64,000 nucleotides of DNA, from assembly GCF_009650215.1 (NCBI RefSeq), contig NZ_CP045851.1, forward strand, positions 434,001-498,000, written 5' to 3'. The stretch is from Actinomarinicola tropica. Its GTDB lineage: Bacteria; Actinomycetota; Acidimicrobiia; Acidimicrobiales; SKKL01. Shown here piece after piece: positions 1 to 8,724 of this stretch (position 1 is the first letter of the stretch; each line of letters opens with the position of its first letter). The translations under genes were made by a program, and so were the position numbers. The notes beneath the pieces were generated by a model. It did no database searches. It saw nothing but the letters and a program-made list of their open reading frames with translations, and was not told the origin of the DNA.

Positions 1-890
1 CCGAGGTCCTCGATGGTCTCGAGCACCGTGATGGTGAAGGAGTCGTAGATCGAGGCGTAGTCGATGTCGCCGGGCGTGACCCCGGCCTCCTCGAATGCCC
101 GGGGCCCGGACCACGCCGCGCCGGTGTGGGTGAGGTCGATGCGGCCGTTGTTGGTGTGCTTCGGGGCCTCGCCGTGGCCCAGGACCTTGACGGTGCGGCG
201 CTCGAGGTCGCGGGCGATCTCGGGGCTGACGACGACGACGGCGCCGCCTCCGTCGGTGACCACGCAGCAGTCGAGGCGGTGCAACGGGTCGCTGACGAGC
301 GGCGACTCGAGGACCTCCTCGATGGAGACCGCCTTGGGCAGGAAGGCGTCGGGATTGAACTGGGCGTGGTGGGAGGCCGCGACCTTGATCTCGGCCAGCT
401 GCTCGCTGGTGGTTCCGAACTCGTACATGTGGCGACGGGCGGCCAGGGCGTAGCCGCCGTGGATGGCCATGCCGTGGTTCATCTCGAAGCCGGCCTCGGG
501 GGCGCTGGCGAACATGGCCCGGGCGCCGCCCATCATCGATGCCGGGTCGGAGCGGGGCAGGCCGGCGAGCGTCACCAGCGCCACCGAGCACTTGCCGGCG
601 GCGATGGCTGCCGTGGCGTGCCCGACGTGGCACAGGTACGAAGAGCCCCCGGTCTCGGTGGTGTCGATGTGACGCAGCTGCAGGCCCAGGTACTCGGCCA
701 TGGAGAAGCCGCCGAAGCCAGGTGCGTCGCCGGCGCAGAAGTAGCCGTCCACGTCGTCCATGGACAGGCCGGCATCGGCGAGCGCGCCGACGGCCACGTC
801 GGCGTGCACCTGGGCCACGGTGCGGTCGGGGATCACTCGCAGTGGATGTTCGTAGGCGCCCGCGATGGATGCCTTGCCGCGTATGGTCAC
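1..890 (-). CDS. Ltp/SCP-x thiolase-like protein, C-terminus outside window
   Basis: Thiolase-superfamily protein of the lipid-transfer (Ltp) type, which in steroid degraders cleaves side-chain CoA esters by retro-aldol or thiolytic chemistry. The visible ~296 residues begin at a GTG (890) with an AGGAGA box five bases upstream. The Ltp-like TGGSSYL stretch lies at residues 80-86, where true thiolases have the nucleophile in a C-[AS]-[ST]-G context; no Cys aligns there. A YDSFTIT segment, conserved in the two other Ltp genes of this window, lies near the left edge. The gene runs off the window, so the C-terminal His/Cys region is unseen. It is the first of three Ltp paralogues here. The aldehyde dehydrogenase upstream on the same strand ends 40 bases away, so the two are probably co-transcribed. 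Family assignment is firm; substrate unknown. Confidence 0.85.
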   Translation of the reverse strand, partial: MTIRGKASIAGAYEHPLRVIPDRTVAQVHADVAVGALADAGLSMDDVDGYFCAGDAPGFGGFSMAEYLGLQLRHIDTTETGGSSYLCHVGHATAAIAAGKCSVALVTLAGLPRSDPASMMGGARAMFASAPEAGFEMNHGMAIHGGYALAARRHMYEFGTTSEQLAEIKVAASHHAQFNPDAFLPKAVSIEEVLESPLVSDPLHRLDCCVVTDGGGAVVVVSPEIARDLERRTVKVLGHGEAPKHTNNGRIDLTHTGAAWSGPRAFEEAGVTPGDIDYASIYDSFTITVLETIEDL

Positions 891-929
891 ACTTCTCCTG
901 CTCTGTCGTGGGGATTTGGGGTCGGTCGG

Positions 930-2339
930 TCAGGCCTTGGAGCGGTGGACGACCTGGGGCTCGCTGAACGCCAGCAGTCCCCATGTGCCGTTCTCGACGC
1001 CGATGCCGCTCCACTTGGCCCCACCGAAGGGCTGATGGGGGGCGAGCGCCAGGTGGGTGTTGACCCACGCGGTGCCACACTCGAGCTCCTCGGCGATCTG
1101 GCTGGCTCGGTCGGCATCGGCGCCCCACACCGATCCGGACAGCCCGTAGTGCGTGGCGTTGGCCCGCTCCACCACCTCGTCGATGTCGCGGTAGGTGATG
1201 ACGGGCAGCGCGGGCCCGAACTGCTCCTCGTCCACGATCCGGGACCCGTCGGAGAGACCGGTGAGGATGGTCGGCTCGAAGAAGTAGCCGTCGCCGTCTA
1301 TCGGCTTGCCCCCGGCCGCAGCCACCGCGCCCGAGGAGAGGGCGTCGGCGACGAGCTCGCTGACCCGCTCGTACTGGGGACGGTTGTTGATCGGACCCAG
1401 CTGCACGTCGGCTTCGGTGCCGGGGCCGACCTTGACCGAGCGGGCCAGGTCGGCGAGGCCGTCGACGATGCGGTCGTGCAGCGACTCGGGCACGTACACC
1501 CGCTTGATCGCCGAGCACACCTGGCCGTTGTTCTGGAAGGCACCCCAGAACAGCTTCTCGACCACCGTGTCGACGTCGACGTCGTCGAGGACGATGGCCG
1601 GATCGTTCCCGCCCAGCTCGAGGGTGGTGCGCTTGAGGTCGGGCGCGGCCGCAGCAGCGACCTTCTTGCCGGTGGCCACCGACCCGGTGAGGCTGATCTT
1701 GCGGGGGACGGGATGCGACGTCATGGACGCCCCGAGGGGGTCCTTGCCGCTGATCACGTTGAGCACGCCGGGCGGCAGCACGTCACGCAGGACCTCGCCC
1801 ACCTTCAGCGTGGCCCGTGGGGTGAAGGGTGACGGCTTGAGCACCATCGTGTTGCCCGCGAGGAGCGCAGGGGCGATCTTCCACGAGGCGAGCACGAGCG
1901 GGAAGTTCCACGGGGTGATGCCGGCGACCACGCCCAGGGGCCGCTGCACGACCTCGACGAAGGCGGCGTCATCGTCCTGGATGACCTGGCGGGGGATCTC
2001 GAGGTCGGCGTAGTACTGGAACCAGATGGCCGCCCCGTACACCTCGAAGGTCGCCTCCCCCAGCGGCTTGCCCTGCTCGAGGGTGAGGATCGGGGCGATG
2101 TCCTCTGCGGCGGCCATGAGGGCGTCAGCGGATTGCCGGAGCAGCTCGCGGCGCCGGCCCTCGTCGCGGCGCCAGTCGCGGTACGCCTTCGCCGCCGACG
2201 TCATCGCTGCATCGAGCTGCTGGGGCGTGCAGTCCGGCGCAGTCGCCTCCGGGGCGCCGGTCGCCGGGTTGACGACGTCGAAGGTCGCCTCGGTGCTCGC
2301 TACGGCGCCGTCGATGGTCATGGTGACTTCTTCGCTCAT
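930..2339 (-). CDS. NAD(P)-dependent aldehyde dehydrogenase
   Basis: Oxidises an aldehyde to the carboxylic acid with NAD(P)+. The 469-residue protein has the usual family length and all core residues: Asn145 in TPWNF, Lys168 in LKPS, the general base Glu241 in ELGGNDP and the catalytic Cys275 in NGQVCS. Start ATG at 2339. It sits between a P450 gene (2497-3714) and an Ltp thiolase on the same strand, so a natural role is oxidation of an aldehyde derived from a P450-generated alcohol before CoA activation. That pathway order is inferred from gene order. Substrate cannot be read from sequence. No damage is visible. Confidence 0.95.
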   Translation of the reverse strand: MSEEVTMTIDGAVASTEATFDVVNPATGAPEATAPDCTPQQLDAAMTSAAKAYRDWRRDEGRRRELLRQSADALMAAAEDIAPILTLEQGKPLGEATFEVYGAAIWFQYYADLEIPRQVIQDDDAAFVEVVQRPLGVVAGITPWNFPLVLASWKIAPALLAGNTMVLKPSPFTPRATLKVGEVLRDVLPPGVLNVISGKDPLGASMTSHPVPRKISLTGSVATGKKVAAAAAPDLKRTTLELGGNDPAIVLDDVDVDTVVEKLFWGAFQNNGQVCSAIKRVYVPESLHDRIVDGLADLARSVKVGPGTEADVQLGPINNRPQYERVSELVADALSSGAVAAAGGKPIDGDGYFFEPTILTGLSDGSRIVDEEQFGPALPVITYRDIDEVVERANATHYGLSGSVWGADADRASQIAEELECGTAWVNTHLALAPHQPFGGAKWSGIGVENGTWGLLAFSEPQVVHRSKA

Positions 2340-2496
2340 GGGTCCCCGTGTTCGGTTCTCGTGCTCGCCAAGCGCGAGACGTCTGTCGGTGAGTGTCGCA
2401 CGTTGTGTTCGTTCGGCGCCAGCGGGACCACCCCCGGCGCGCGGCTGATCGCTCGGCGAGCGTTTCGGTCACCTGGATGCGTCGCCGGCGGCGACG
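2340..2496. other. Intergenic region between P450 and aldehyde dehydrogenase
   Basis: These 157 bases separate two same-strand genes. I see no convincing coding frame. On the minus strand an ACGAGAACCG sequence lies about 20 bases upstream of the aldehyde dehydrogenase start and resembles half of the element described at 20391. An own promoter for the dehydrogenase is possible but not demonstrated. Confidence 0.3.
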
Positions 2497-3714
2497 CTAC
2501 GGAGCGTCGAAGACGATGGGCACGTTGCGCGGCCCGCGCACCTGCCCACCGACCCAGGTGACCTTGTCGGGGTCTTCGACGGTGAAGGTCGGGACCCGGT
2601 CGAGGAAGGTCTGGATGGCGACCTTCAGCTCCATGCGAGCCAGGTTCGACCCCAAGCACCGGTGGATGCCGGACCCGAAGGCGAAGTGCCGGTTCTTCTT
2701 CCGGTCGATCACGAACTCGTCAGCCCGCTCGAAGTGCTCGGGGTCGCGGTTGCCGGCCGGGAAGGCCATGAGCACCTTGTCGCCCGCCTTCATGGGGCAG
2801 CCGTTGAACTCGATGTCCTCCGTGACGGCCCGGGCCATGGTGACCGGGCTGTACATGCGCAGAATCTCCTCCACGGCCGTGTCCATCAGCTCGGGCTCCT
2901 CGCGGAGGCGCCGCTGGTCCTCGGGGTGGGTGGCCAGGTGCCACAGGCCCGACCCGATCGAGCTCCAGGTGGTGTCGATGCCGGCGACGAGGAGCAGGAA
3001 GCACGTGCCGAGCAGGTGCATGTCCTCGATGGGCTCGCCGTCGACGTCGGACTCGATGAGCAGCGTGAGCAGGTCGTCAGGGCGTTCACCTTCGGGCAGG
3101 GCCCGATGCTCGGCGATCCGCTCGGCGAAGTAGCCGATCAGCTCCTCGAGGGCGGCACGCGAGCCGTCGATGTTGTGGAACCCCTCCTGGAGGATCTTCA
3201 CCACCCACTCCGTGAAGCGGTCCTCGTGCTCCACCGGGATGCCGAGCATGGTGGCGATGATCCGCACCGGGATGTGCTGGGCGTAGTCGGCGGCGGCATC
3301 GCCCCGGCCGGTGTGCGCGAACTCGTCGATCAGCTCGTTCGCCAGGCCCCGGGTGATCGGCGTCATCTTCTCGATGGCCGACGGGCCGAAGGCGGGCAGG
3401 AGCAGCCGGCGGGCCCAGGTGTCCACGGGCGGATCGGAGCTGATCGGAGGGGCCCCGGCGGTGAGCGCACCCTCGCCGGGGCGGTTGATCGTGACGACGC
3501 CCACATCGCTGGAGGAGAAGTGCTCCACGTCGTGAGCGATCTGGGCGATGTCGTCGTAGCGCACCGGAAGCCACGCCCGGTTGCGTCGCTCGGTGAACGC
3601 GATCGGGCAGCGCTCGCGCAGCTCGTCCCACGTCCGCTCCGGCTCGGCGACGTAGTCGCGATGGAAGATGTCGAAGTCGTTCGCCCAGTCGAGGACGTCG
3701 TCGATGATGGTCAT
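2497..3714 (-). CDS. Cytochrome P450 (class I, soluble bacterial type)
   Basis: Heme monooxygenase of 405 residues, normal length for a soluble bacterial P450, needing external ferredoxin and reductase (neither is in the window). The I-helix oxygen-activation motif is AGIDTT (244-249), the ExxR pair is Glu283-Arg286, and the heme loop is FAFGSGIHRCLG with ligand Cys353. Start ATG at 3714 follows a strong AAAGGGGGG box. A paralogue at 11484-12707 shares long stretches such as PVTMAR and FPAGNRDPEHF, so the pair came from duplication. With the aldehyde dehydrogenase downstream, terminal or side-chain hydroxylation of a hydrophobic substrate is a reasonable inference. I cannot assign a CYP family by eye. 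Confidence 0.95.
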   Translation of the reverse strand: MTIIDDVLDWANDFDIFHRDYVAEPERTWDELRERCPIAFTERRNRAWLPVRYDDIAQIAHDVEHFSSSDVGVVTINRPGEGALTAGAPPISSDPPVDTWARRLLLPAFGPSAIEKMTPITRGLANELIDEFAHTGRGDAAADYAQHIPVRIIATMLGIPVEHEDRFTEWVVKILQEGFHNIDGSRAALEELIGYFAERIAEHRALPEGERPDDLLTLLIESDVDGEPIEDMHLLGTCFLLLVAGIDTTWSSIGSGLWHLATHPEDQRRLREEPELMDTAVEEILRMYSPVTMARAVTEDIEFNGCPMKAGDKVLMAFPAGNRDPEHFERADEFVIDRKKNRHFAFGSGIHRCLGSNLARMELKVAIQTFLDRVPTFTVEDPDKVTWVGGQVRGPRNVPIVFDAP

Positions 3715-3768
3715 AGACCCCCCTTTGCTAATGGTGCTGCTCCTGACGGAGGCCCCGTGCGCACCACC

Positions 3769-3933
3769 CTAGGGCATGTGACGTCCGTTGTCGTGTGTCG
3801 AAGGGCCTCGGCGGCGACGCGCTGCTTGCAGTACGACCAGCAGCCCGCCCACGGCGACCAGGGTGCTGGCGGCGACGGCCAGCAACACCGAGCGGCGGGC
3901 CTCGTCGACCACGCGGTCCAGGCGCGACACCAC
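3769..3933 (-). CDS. Possible small single-pass membrane protein (54 aa)
   Basis: Unrecognised short frame starting at GTG 3933, preceded in frame by a stop at 3958-3960. The translation has an amphipathic N-terminus, a hydrophobic stretch at roughly residues 16-37 (VLLAVAAS..VGGLLVVL) and an Arg-rich tail, the pattern of a small anchored membrane protein with the positive side inside. A GGAG sits about six bases before the start. It lies in the ~340-base gap between the P450 start and the acyl-CoA dehydrogenase, on the P450 strand. It could equally be the tail of a larger lost gene. No function proposed. Confidence 0.3.
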   Translation of the reverse strand: MVSRLDRVVDEARRSVLLAVAASTLVAVGGLLVVLQAARRRRGPSTHDNGRHMP

Positions 3934-4054
3934 GTCCGCGCTCCGGTCGCGCCGAACCTACCGGCAGGCGAGCGGCGGCAGGCCCCATGTGGTAGCGAAG
4001 GGGGAGACGTCGCGACACAGGTCGCTGCGACTGTCTCGCAACAGGGGGATGCAC

Positions 4055-5296
4055 GTGACTGCGATCGATGCTGCACCGGCCGACACCGGTGCCTGGTTGG
4101 AACAGGCCTGGGACCCGGGGATGACGGTGAGGGAGTGGTGGCGCCTGCTGGCCGACGCCCGCCTGTCGAACCCGATGCTGCCCGAGCCGTGGGGCCGCGG
4201 GTGGAGCCGGGCGGAGGCCGCGGCCTTCGCCTCCGAGGTGGTGCGCCGGGGAGCGCTCGGGCCGCCGGCCGGCATCGGGATGATGCTCGCCGTGCCCACC
4301 ATCCTGGCCCACGGCTCCGAGGACGTGATCCAGCGATACGTGCCCCGGATCCTCGACGGCCAGCACGGCTGGTGCCAGCTGTTCTCCGAGCCGGGCGCCG
4401 GGTCCGACCTGGCCGGCCTGCAGACCCGGGCCCAGCGCGACGGCGACGAGTGGGTGGTGAACGGCCAGAAGTTGTGGACCTCGGGCGGCCAGTGGGCCGA
4501 CTACGGGATCCTCATCGCCCGCACCGACCCCGACCAGCCCAAGCACCGCGGCCTCACGTACTTCGCCTTCCCGATGCGCCAGCCCGGTGTCGAGGTGCGC
4601 CCGCTCCGGGAGATGACCGGCCGGGCCATGTTCAACGAGGTGTTCATGGGCGACGCGCGCGTCGCCGACGCCGACATGATCGGCGACTACAACGACGGCT
4701 GGCGGGTGGCCAACACCACCCTCATGGTCGAGCGGGCCGGCATCGGAGGGGCCAACGCCGCGGCGCCGAGCGCCGCCATCGCCGGGACCGTGGCCGGCCA
4801 CCTCGACCAGCCCGCCGGCCGGTTCGCCAAGCCGAATCCGGGCGGCACCGGTGGCACGGCCGTCAGCCGCGGCAAGGTCCGCTGGCTGGCCGAGCTGGCC
4901 CGCGAGCGGGGTCGCAGCGACGACCCCGTGGTGCGCGACGGCCTCGCCCGGCTGCACAGCCTGGTGGAGATCACGACCTGGCACATGGGCCGCATGAAGT
5001 CCGGGAACGCTGCCACCGGCGGCGAGGGCAACCTGGCCAAGATCCGCAACAGCCAGATGCTCGCCCTCGCCCTCGAGCTGGGCTGCACGATCGTGGGCCC
5101 GGGCGCCACCGTCACCGGCCCCGACTCGCCCACCGGCGGCGAGCTGCAGGAGCTGAACCTCTTCTCGCCGGCGCCGTCCATCTACGGCGGCACCGACCAG
5201 GTGCAGCGCAACATCATCGGCGAGCGCGTGCTCGGCCTGCCGAAGGAGCCGGGACCGTCCAAGGACACGCCCTTCCGCGAGCTGCTGAAGAACTGA
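4055..5296 (+). CDS. FadE-type acyl-CoA dehydrogenase (413 aa)
   Basis: FAD-dependent desaturase that introduces an alpha-beta double bond into an acyl-CoA. Diagnostic stretches are [16 protein letters not shown] and NGQKLWTSG in the middle domain and [19 protein letters not shown] at the C-terminus. The residue matching the MCAD catalytic Glu (YEG) is Gly here (YGGTDQ), as in many actinobacterial FadE proteins, so the base must be elsewhere or in a partner subunit. GTG 4055 is preferred as start because AGGGGG lies six bases before it; the in-frame ATG 4049 directly abuts that box. The FadD gene starts 16 bases downstream, indicating an operon. It is a close paralogue of the gene at 7441-8694 and shares a 62-base identical stretch with it in inverse orientation. 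Confidence 0.93.
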   Translation: MTAIDAAPADTGAWLEQAWDPGMTVREWWRLLADARLSNPMLPEPWGRGWSRAEAAAFASEVVRRGALGPPAGIGMMLAVPTILAHGSEDVIQRYVPRILDGQHGWCQLFSEPGAGSDLAGLQTRAQRDGDEWVVNGQKLWTSGGQWADYGILIARTDPDQPKHRGLTYFAFPMRQPGVEVRPLREMTGRAMFNEVFMGDARVADADMIGDYNDGWRVANTTLMVERAGIGGANAAAPSAAIAGTVAGHLDQPAGRFAKPNPGGTGGTAVSRGKVRWLAELARERGRSDDPVVRDGLARLHSLVEITTWHMGRMKSGNAATGGEGNLAKIRNSQMLALALELGCTIVGPGATVTGPDSPTGGELQELNLFSPAPSIYGGTDQVQRNIIGERVLGLPKEPGPSKDTPFRELLKN

Positions 5297-5312
5297 CGAG
5301 GGGAACCAGAAG

Positions 5313-6875
5313 ATGACCACCGCCGCCTCCGACCCGCTCGGCTTCTGGGCCATCGCCGGCGCCGACCCCGACCGCCCGGCGCTCGTCACGCCCGCCGGCG
5401 AGACCTACAGCTACGGCCAGCTCGACGAGCGGGCCAACCGGGTGGCCCACGGGCTGCGCGCCCTCGGCCTCCAGCGGGGCGACGGCGTCGCCATCGTGCT
5501 GCCCAACGAGGTCGAGTTCGTCGAGCTGTACCTGGCCGCGATGCAGACCGGGCTCTACCTGACCTGCATCAACTTCCACCTCACCGGCCCCGAGATCGCG
5601 TACATCGTGAACGACTGCGAGGCCGACGTCCTCGTGATCCACGAGCGCTACGCGGCGGCGAGGGCGGCGGCCGACGAGCTCGCCCTCCCTGCCGACCGCC
5701 GCTTCGCCGTGGGCTCCATCGACGGCTACCGCCCCTCCGGCGAGATCGCCGACGGCCAGCCGGGCGAGCGCCCGTCCGACCGCTCCGCGGGCACGACGAT
5801 GCTCTACACCTCCGGCACCACCGGCCGGCCGAAGGGCGTCCGCCGGCCGCTGCCCGAGGGCGACCCGAACGAAGCGGCCGCCGCCGGCTCCATGCTGTCG
5901 ATGCTGTTCGACATCGTCCCCGGGCCCGGCGCCCACCTGGTGGCCGGGCCGCTGTACCACGCCGCCCCGCTCGCCTTCGGCACGGGCGCCCTCCACCTCG
6001 GGCAGACGATGGTCCTGGTCGACCGGTGGACGCCGGAGGGCACGCTGCGCCTCATCGAGGAGCACGGCATCACCACCAGCCACATGGTGCCCACGATGTT
6101 CCACCGGCTGCTGCAGCTGCCCGAGGAGGAGCGCAACCGCTACGACACCTCGACACTGCGGTCGGTGATCCACGCCGCGGCCCCGTGCCCGGTCGAGGTC
6201 AAGCGCCGGATGATCGAGTGGTGGGGCCCGGTCATCTACGAGTACTACGCGGCCACCGAGGGCGGTGGCGCCTACGTCAAGCCCCACGACTGGCTGGAGC
6301 ACCCGGGCACGGTGGGCCAGCCCTTCCCCGGCGCCACCCTCAAGATCTTCGACGACGACGGCAACGAGCTCGGCCCGCGGGAGGTCGGCACCGTCTACAT
6401 GGGCTCGCCCGGGGGCGCCGCGTTCGAGTACTTCAAGGACGAGGAGAAGACGAAGGCCAACCGGCGCGCCGGGCTCTTCACCGTCGGCGACATGGGCTAC
6501 CTCGACGAGGACGGCTGGCTGTTCCTGTCGGACCGCAAGGCCGACATGATCATCTCGGGCGGCGTGAACATCTACCCGGCCGAGATCGAGGCCGTCCTGC
6601 TCGAGCACCCCGACGTCGCGGACGCCGCCGTGCTCGGCGTGCCCGACGACGAGTGGGGCGAGCAGGTCAAGGCCGTCGTGCAGCCCAAGGACCCGTCCCG
6701 GGCCGACGAGCGCTTCGCCGAGGAGCTCATCGCCTTCTGCCGAGAGCGCCTGGCCGCCTTCAAGTGCCCCCGCTCGGTGGACTTCCGCGACGAGCTGCCC
6801 CGGTTCCCGACCGGGAAGCTCTACAAGCGGCTGCTCCGCGACGAGTACTGGGCCGACCGGGAGCGCGCCATCTGA
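5313..6875 (+). CDS. FadD-type acyl-CoA synthetase (AMP-binding)
   Basis: Activates a carboxylic acid to its CoA thioester through an acyl-adenylate. The 520 residues show the AMP-binding A3 motif YTSGTTGRPKG (165-175), YAATEGG in the A5 region, the hinge and ISGGVNIYPAEIE in the C-terminal domain, and the adenylation Lys502 in PTGKLYKR. It follows the acyl-CoA dehydrogenase by 16 bases, so the product could be passed straight to that enzyme. It groups by motif with the synthetase at 17166-18710 and the fragment at 34793, which share SGTTGxPKG and the TGKLYKR end, and differs from the YTGGTTGMPKG group. Substrate unknown. Confidence 0.95.
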   Translation: MTTAASDPLGFWAIAGADPDRPALVTPAGETYSYGQLDERANRVAHGLRALGLQRGDGVAIVLPNEVEFVELYLAAMQTGLYLTCINFHLTGPEIAYIVNDCEADVLVIHERYAAARAAADELALPADRRFAVGSIDGYRPSGEIADGQPGERPSDRSAGTTMLYTSGTTGRPKGVRRPLPEGDPNEAAAAGSMLSMLFDIVPGPGAHLVAGPLYHAAPLAFGTGALHLGQTMVLVDRWTPEGTLRLIEEHGITTSHMVPTMFHRLLQLPEEERNRYDTSTLRSVIHAAAPCPVEVKRRMIEWWGPVIYEYYAATEGGGAYVKPHDWLEHPGTVGQPFPGATLKIFDDDGNELGPREVGTVYMGSPGGAAFEYFKDEEKTKANRRAGLFTVGDMGYLDEDGWLFLSDRKADMIISGGVNIYPAEIEAVLLEHPDVADAAVLGVPDDEWGEQVKAVVQPKDPSRADERFAEELIAFCRERLAAFKCPRSVDFRDELPRFPTGKLYKRLLRDEYWADRERAI

Positions 6876-6879
6876 GCAT

Positions 6880-7342
6880 CCGGCGGCCTCGGCAGGGGAC
6901 CCCGACCGCTGGGCCGACCTCGGCGTCCGCCTCCTGCAGCGGCGCCACCAGGATCCCGACCGCCGCCGACAGAGCGGCGCCGAGGTCGCAGTTGAACCGG
7001 GCGACGGTGCCGAGCGAGATGCCGTGCAGGTGGGCCGCCTCGGGGTCCTGGGCGACGGCGCGCACCGCGGTGCCGAAGCGGGTGCGCTCGAGGAACCAGG
7101 CGAGGATCGCCGCCGCCACGGCGGCGGCCACGAGCACGGTGGCCTTCTGGTACGAGACCTCGACGCCGAGGGGCCAGCCGCGCTCGGTGAAGTCGACGTA
7201 CATGAACACCGCCACCGCCGCGAACGCGGCGTGGGCGAGGACAGCACCCCGCTCGAGCGGAACTTCAGCGTGATGGCCATGCCGATAGCGCGTAGCTGCC
7301 GCCCGTGAACACGCCGCTCACCGCGGCTTCGATGTCGAGCAC
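6880..7342 (-). pseudogene. LivH-type branched-chain amino acid ABC permease remnant
   Basis: Reading the minus strand from GTG 7342 gives a LivH N-terminus (AAVSGVFTGGSYAL), then after a frame change GMAITLKFRSSGVL, and after a second change HAAFAAVAVFMYVDF followed by FLERTRFGTAVRAVAQDPEA and LGAALSAAVGILVAPL. These segments in this order match the first half of a LivH permease. At least two frameshifts are needed to join them, and the C-terminal half (normally to ~285 residues) is missing; the coding signal stops just beyond the end of the FadD gene. A complete Liv system lies at 50.5-55.3 kb. The remnant probably marks a deleted transport operon. No other gene occupies this 565-base gap. 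Confidence 0.75.
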
Positions 7343-7440
7343 CCAACCCCCGGTCCGTAGTGCGGCGCGCAACATAGCACCGCGAGCGTCGTGCGTCGCG
7401 TGAGTCGGGGCGGCGGCGCGTGCCGCCGCCGCCCCCGAGC

Positions 7441-8694
7441 TCAGCGAGACGGCGAGGTGTTCTGCGGCAGCTCGCGGAAGGGCGTGTCCTTCGCCGGGCC
7501 CGGCTCCTTGGGGAGGCCCAGCACCCGCTCGCCGATGATGTTGCGCTGCACCTGGTCGCTGCCGCCGTAGATGGACGGCGACGGGGAGAACATCGTCATC
7601 TCCTGGATCGAGCCGCCCGAGGGCGCGTCCGGTCCCATCAGCGTGGCGCCGGGGCCGAGGATCCGGCACCCCAGGTCGCGGGCGAGGCGGACCACGTCGC
7701 TGTTGCGCAGCTTGGCCAGGTTGCCCTCGCCGCCGGTGGCGGCGTTGCCGCTCTTCATCCGGCCCAGGTGCCACCCGGTGATCTCGACCATGGTTTGCAG
7801 GCGCATGAGGTCCTGGCGGATGGTCGGGTCCTCGAGCTTGCCCGTCTCCCGAGCGAGCTTGATGAACGACTTCACCCGCCCGGCGCCCACGCCGCCCTCG
7901 GCGAGGGCGGGCACCTCGTTCTCGAACGACCCGGCCGGCCGGTCGAGGTGTCCGGCGATCGTGCCGGGGATGGCGGCGCTCGGGGCGGCGACGTTGTTCC
8001 CGCCGATCCCGCTGCGCTCGACCATGAGGGTGGTGTTGGCGACCCGCCAGCCGTCGCCGACGTCGCCGATGACGTTGGCATGGGGGACCCGCGCCTCGTC
8101 CAGGAAGACCTCGTTGAACAGCGCCCGCCCGGTCATCTCCCGCAGCGGGCGGACCTCGACGCCGTCCTGCAGCATCGGGAACGCGAAGTAGGTGATGCCC
8201 CGGTGCTTCGGCGCGTCGGGGTCGGTGCGGGCGATGAGGATGCCGTAGTCGGCCCACTGACCGAGCGAGGTCCACACCTTCTGGCCGGTGACCACCCACT
8301 CGTCGCCGTCACGCTCGGCCCGGCACTGAAGGCCAGCGAGGTCGGAGCCGGCGCCCGGCTCGGAGAACAGCTGGCACCAGCCGTGCTGGCCGTCGAGGAT
8401 CCGGGGCACCAGGCGGTGCTGCAGCTCCTCGGAGGCGTGGGCGATGATCGTGGGCGCGGCCAGCATCATGCCGAGGCCCGAGGGCGGGCCGAGCGCCTTG
8501 CGCTGCACCATCGCCTGCGCGAGCTCGGCGGCCTGGTTGCGGCTCCAGTCGCGGCCCCAGGGGGCGGGGAGCATGGGGTGGGCGAGGCGGGCCTCGGCCA
8601 TGCGGGCCCACCACTCGGCGACGGTCAGGTCGGGGTCCCAGTTCTCGTCGAGCCACGCCTCGACGTCGAGCGCGGTGTCCTCGATGGTGCTCAT
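7441..8694 (-). CDS. FadE-type acyl-CoA dehydrogenase (417 aa)
   Basis: Flavin acyl-CoA desaturase and paralogue of the gene at 4055-5296, sharing [50 protein letters not shown] and GPGATLMGP. The C-terminal [18 protein letters not shown] has Gly instead of the MCAD-type catalytic Glu. Start ATG 8694. It leads or sits within a minus-strand run with the nitronate monooxygenase-like gene (30 bases upstream), the DUF35 gene and an Ltp gene, so it probably belongs to one operon read from ~11.36 kb down to 7.44 kb. The substrate is presumably the one handled by those partners. Intact. Confidence 0.94.
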   Translation of the reverse strand: MSTIEDTALDVEAWLDENWDPDLTVAEWWARMAEARLAHPMLPAPWGRDWSRNQAAELAQAMVQRKALGPPSGLGMMLAAPTIIAHASEELQHRLVPRILDGQHGWCQLFSEPGAGSDLAGLQCRAERDGDEWVVTGQKVWTSLGQWADYGILIARTDPDAPKHRGITYFAFPMLQDGVEVRPLREMTGRALFNEVFLDEARVPHANVIGDVGDGWRVANTTLMVERSGIGGNNVAAPSAAIPGTIAGHLDRPAGSFENEVPALAEGGVGAGRVKSFIKLARETGKLEDPTIRQDLMRLQTMVEITGWHLGRMKSGNAATGGEGNLAKLRNSDVVRLARDLGCRILGPGATLMGPDAPSGGSIQEMTMFSPSPSIYGGSDQVQRNIIGERVLGLPKEPGPAKDTPFRELPQNTSPSR

Positions 8695-8724
8695 TGTCTT
8701 CTTCGCTCCTGTGTTGCGGTGTGG

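Noticed and set aside
3711-4076. 121-codon minus-strand frame upstream of the P450
   Set aside because: Cys/Trp/Pro-rich pattern typical of a shadow frame; the neighbouring frame (3769-3933) has the better membrane-protein pattern and is listed instead at low confidence.
2662-5316. Plus-strand frame antisense to the P450 and merging into the acyl-CoA dehydrogenase region
   Set aside because: Antisense shadow of the P450 on GC-rich codons; the acyl-CoA dehydrogenase lies in another frame with all family motifs.
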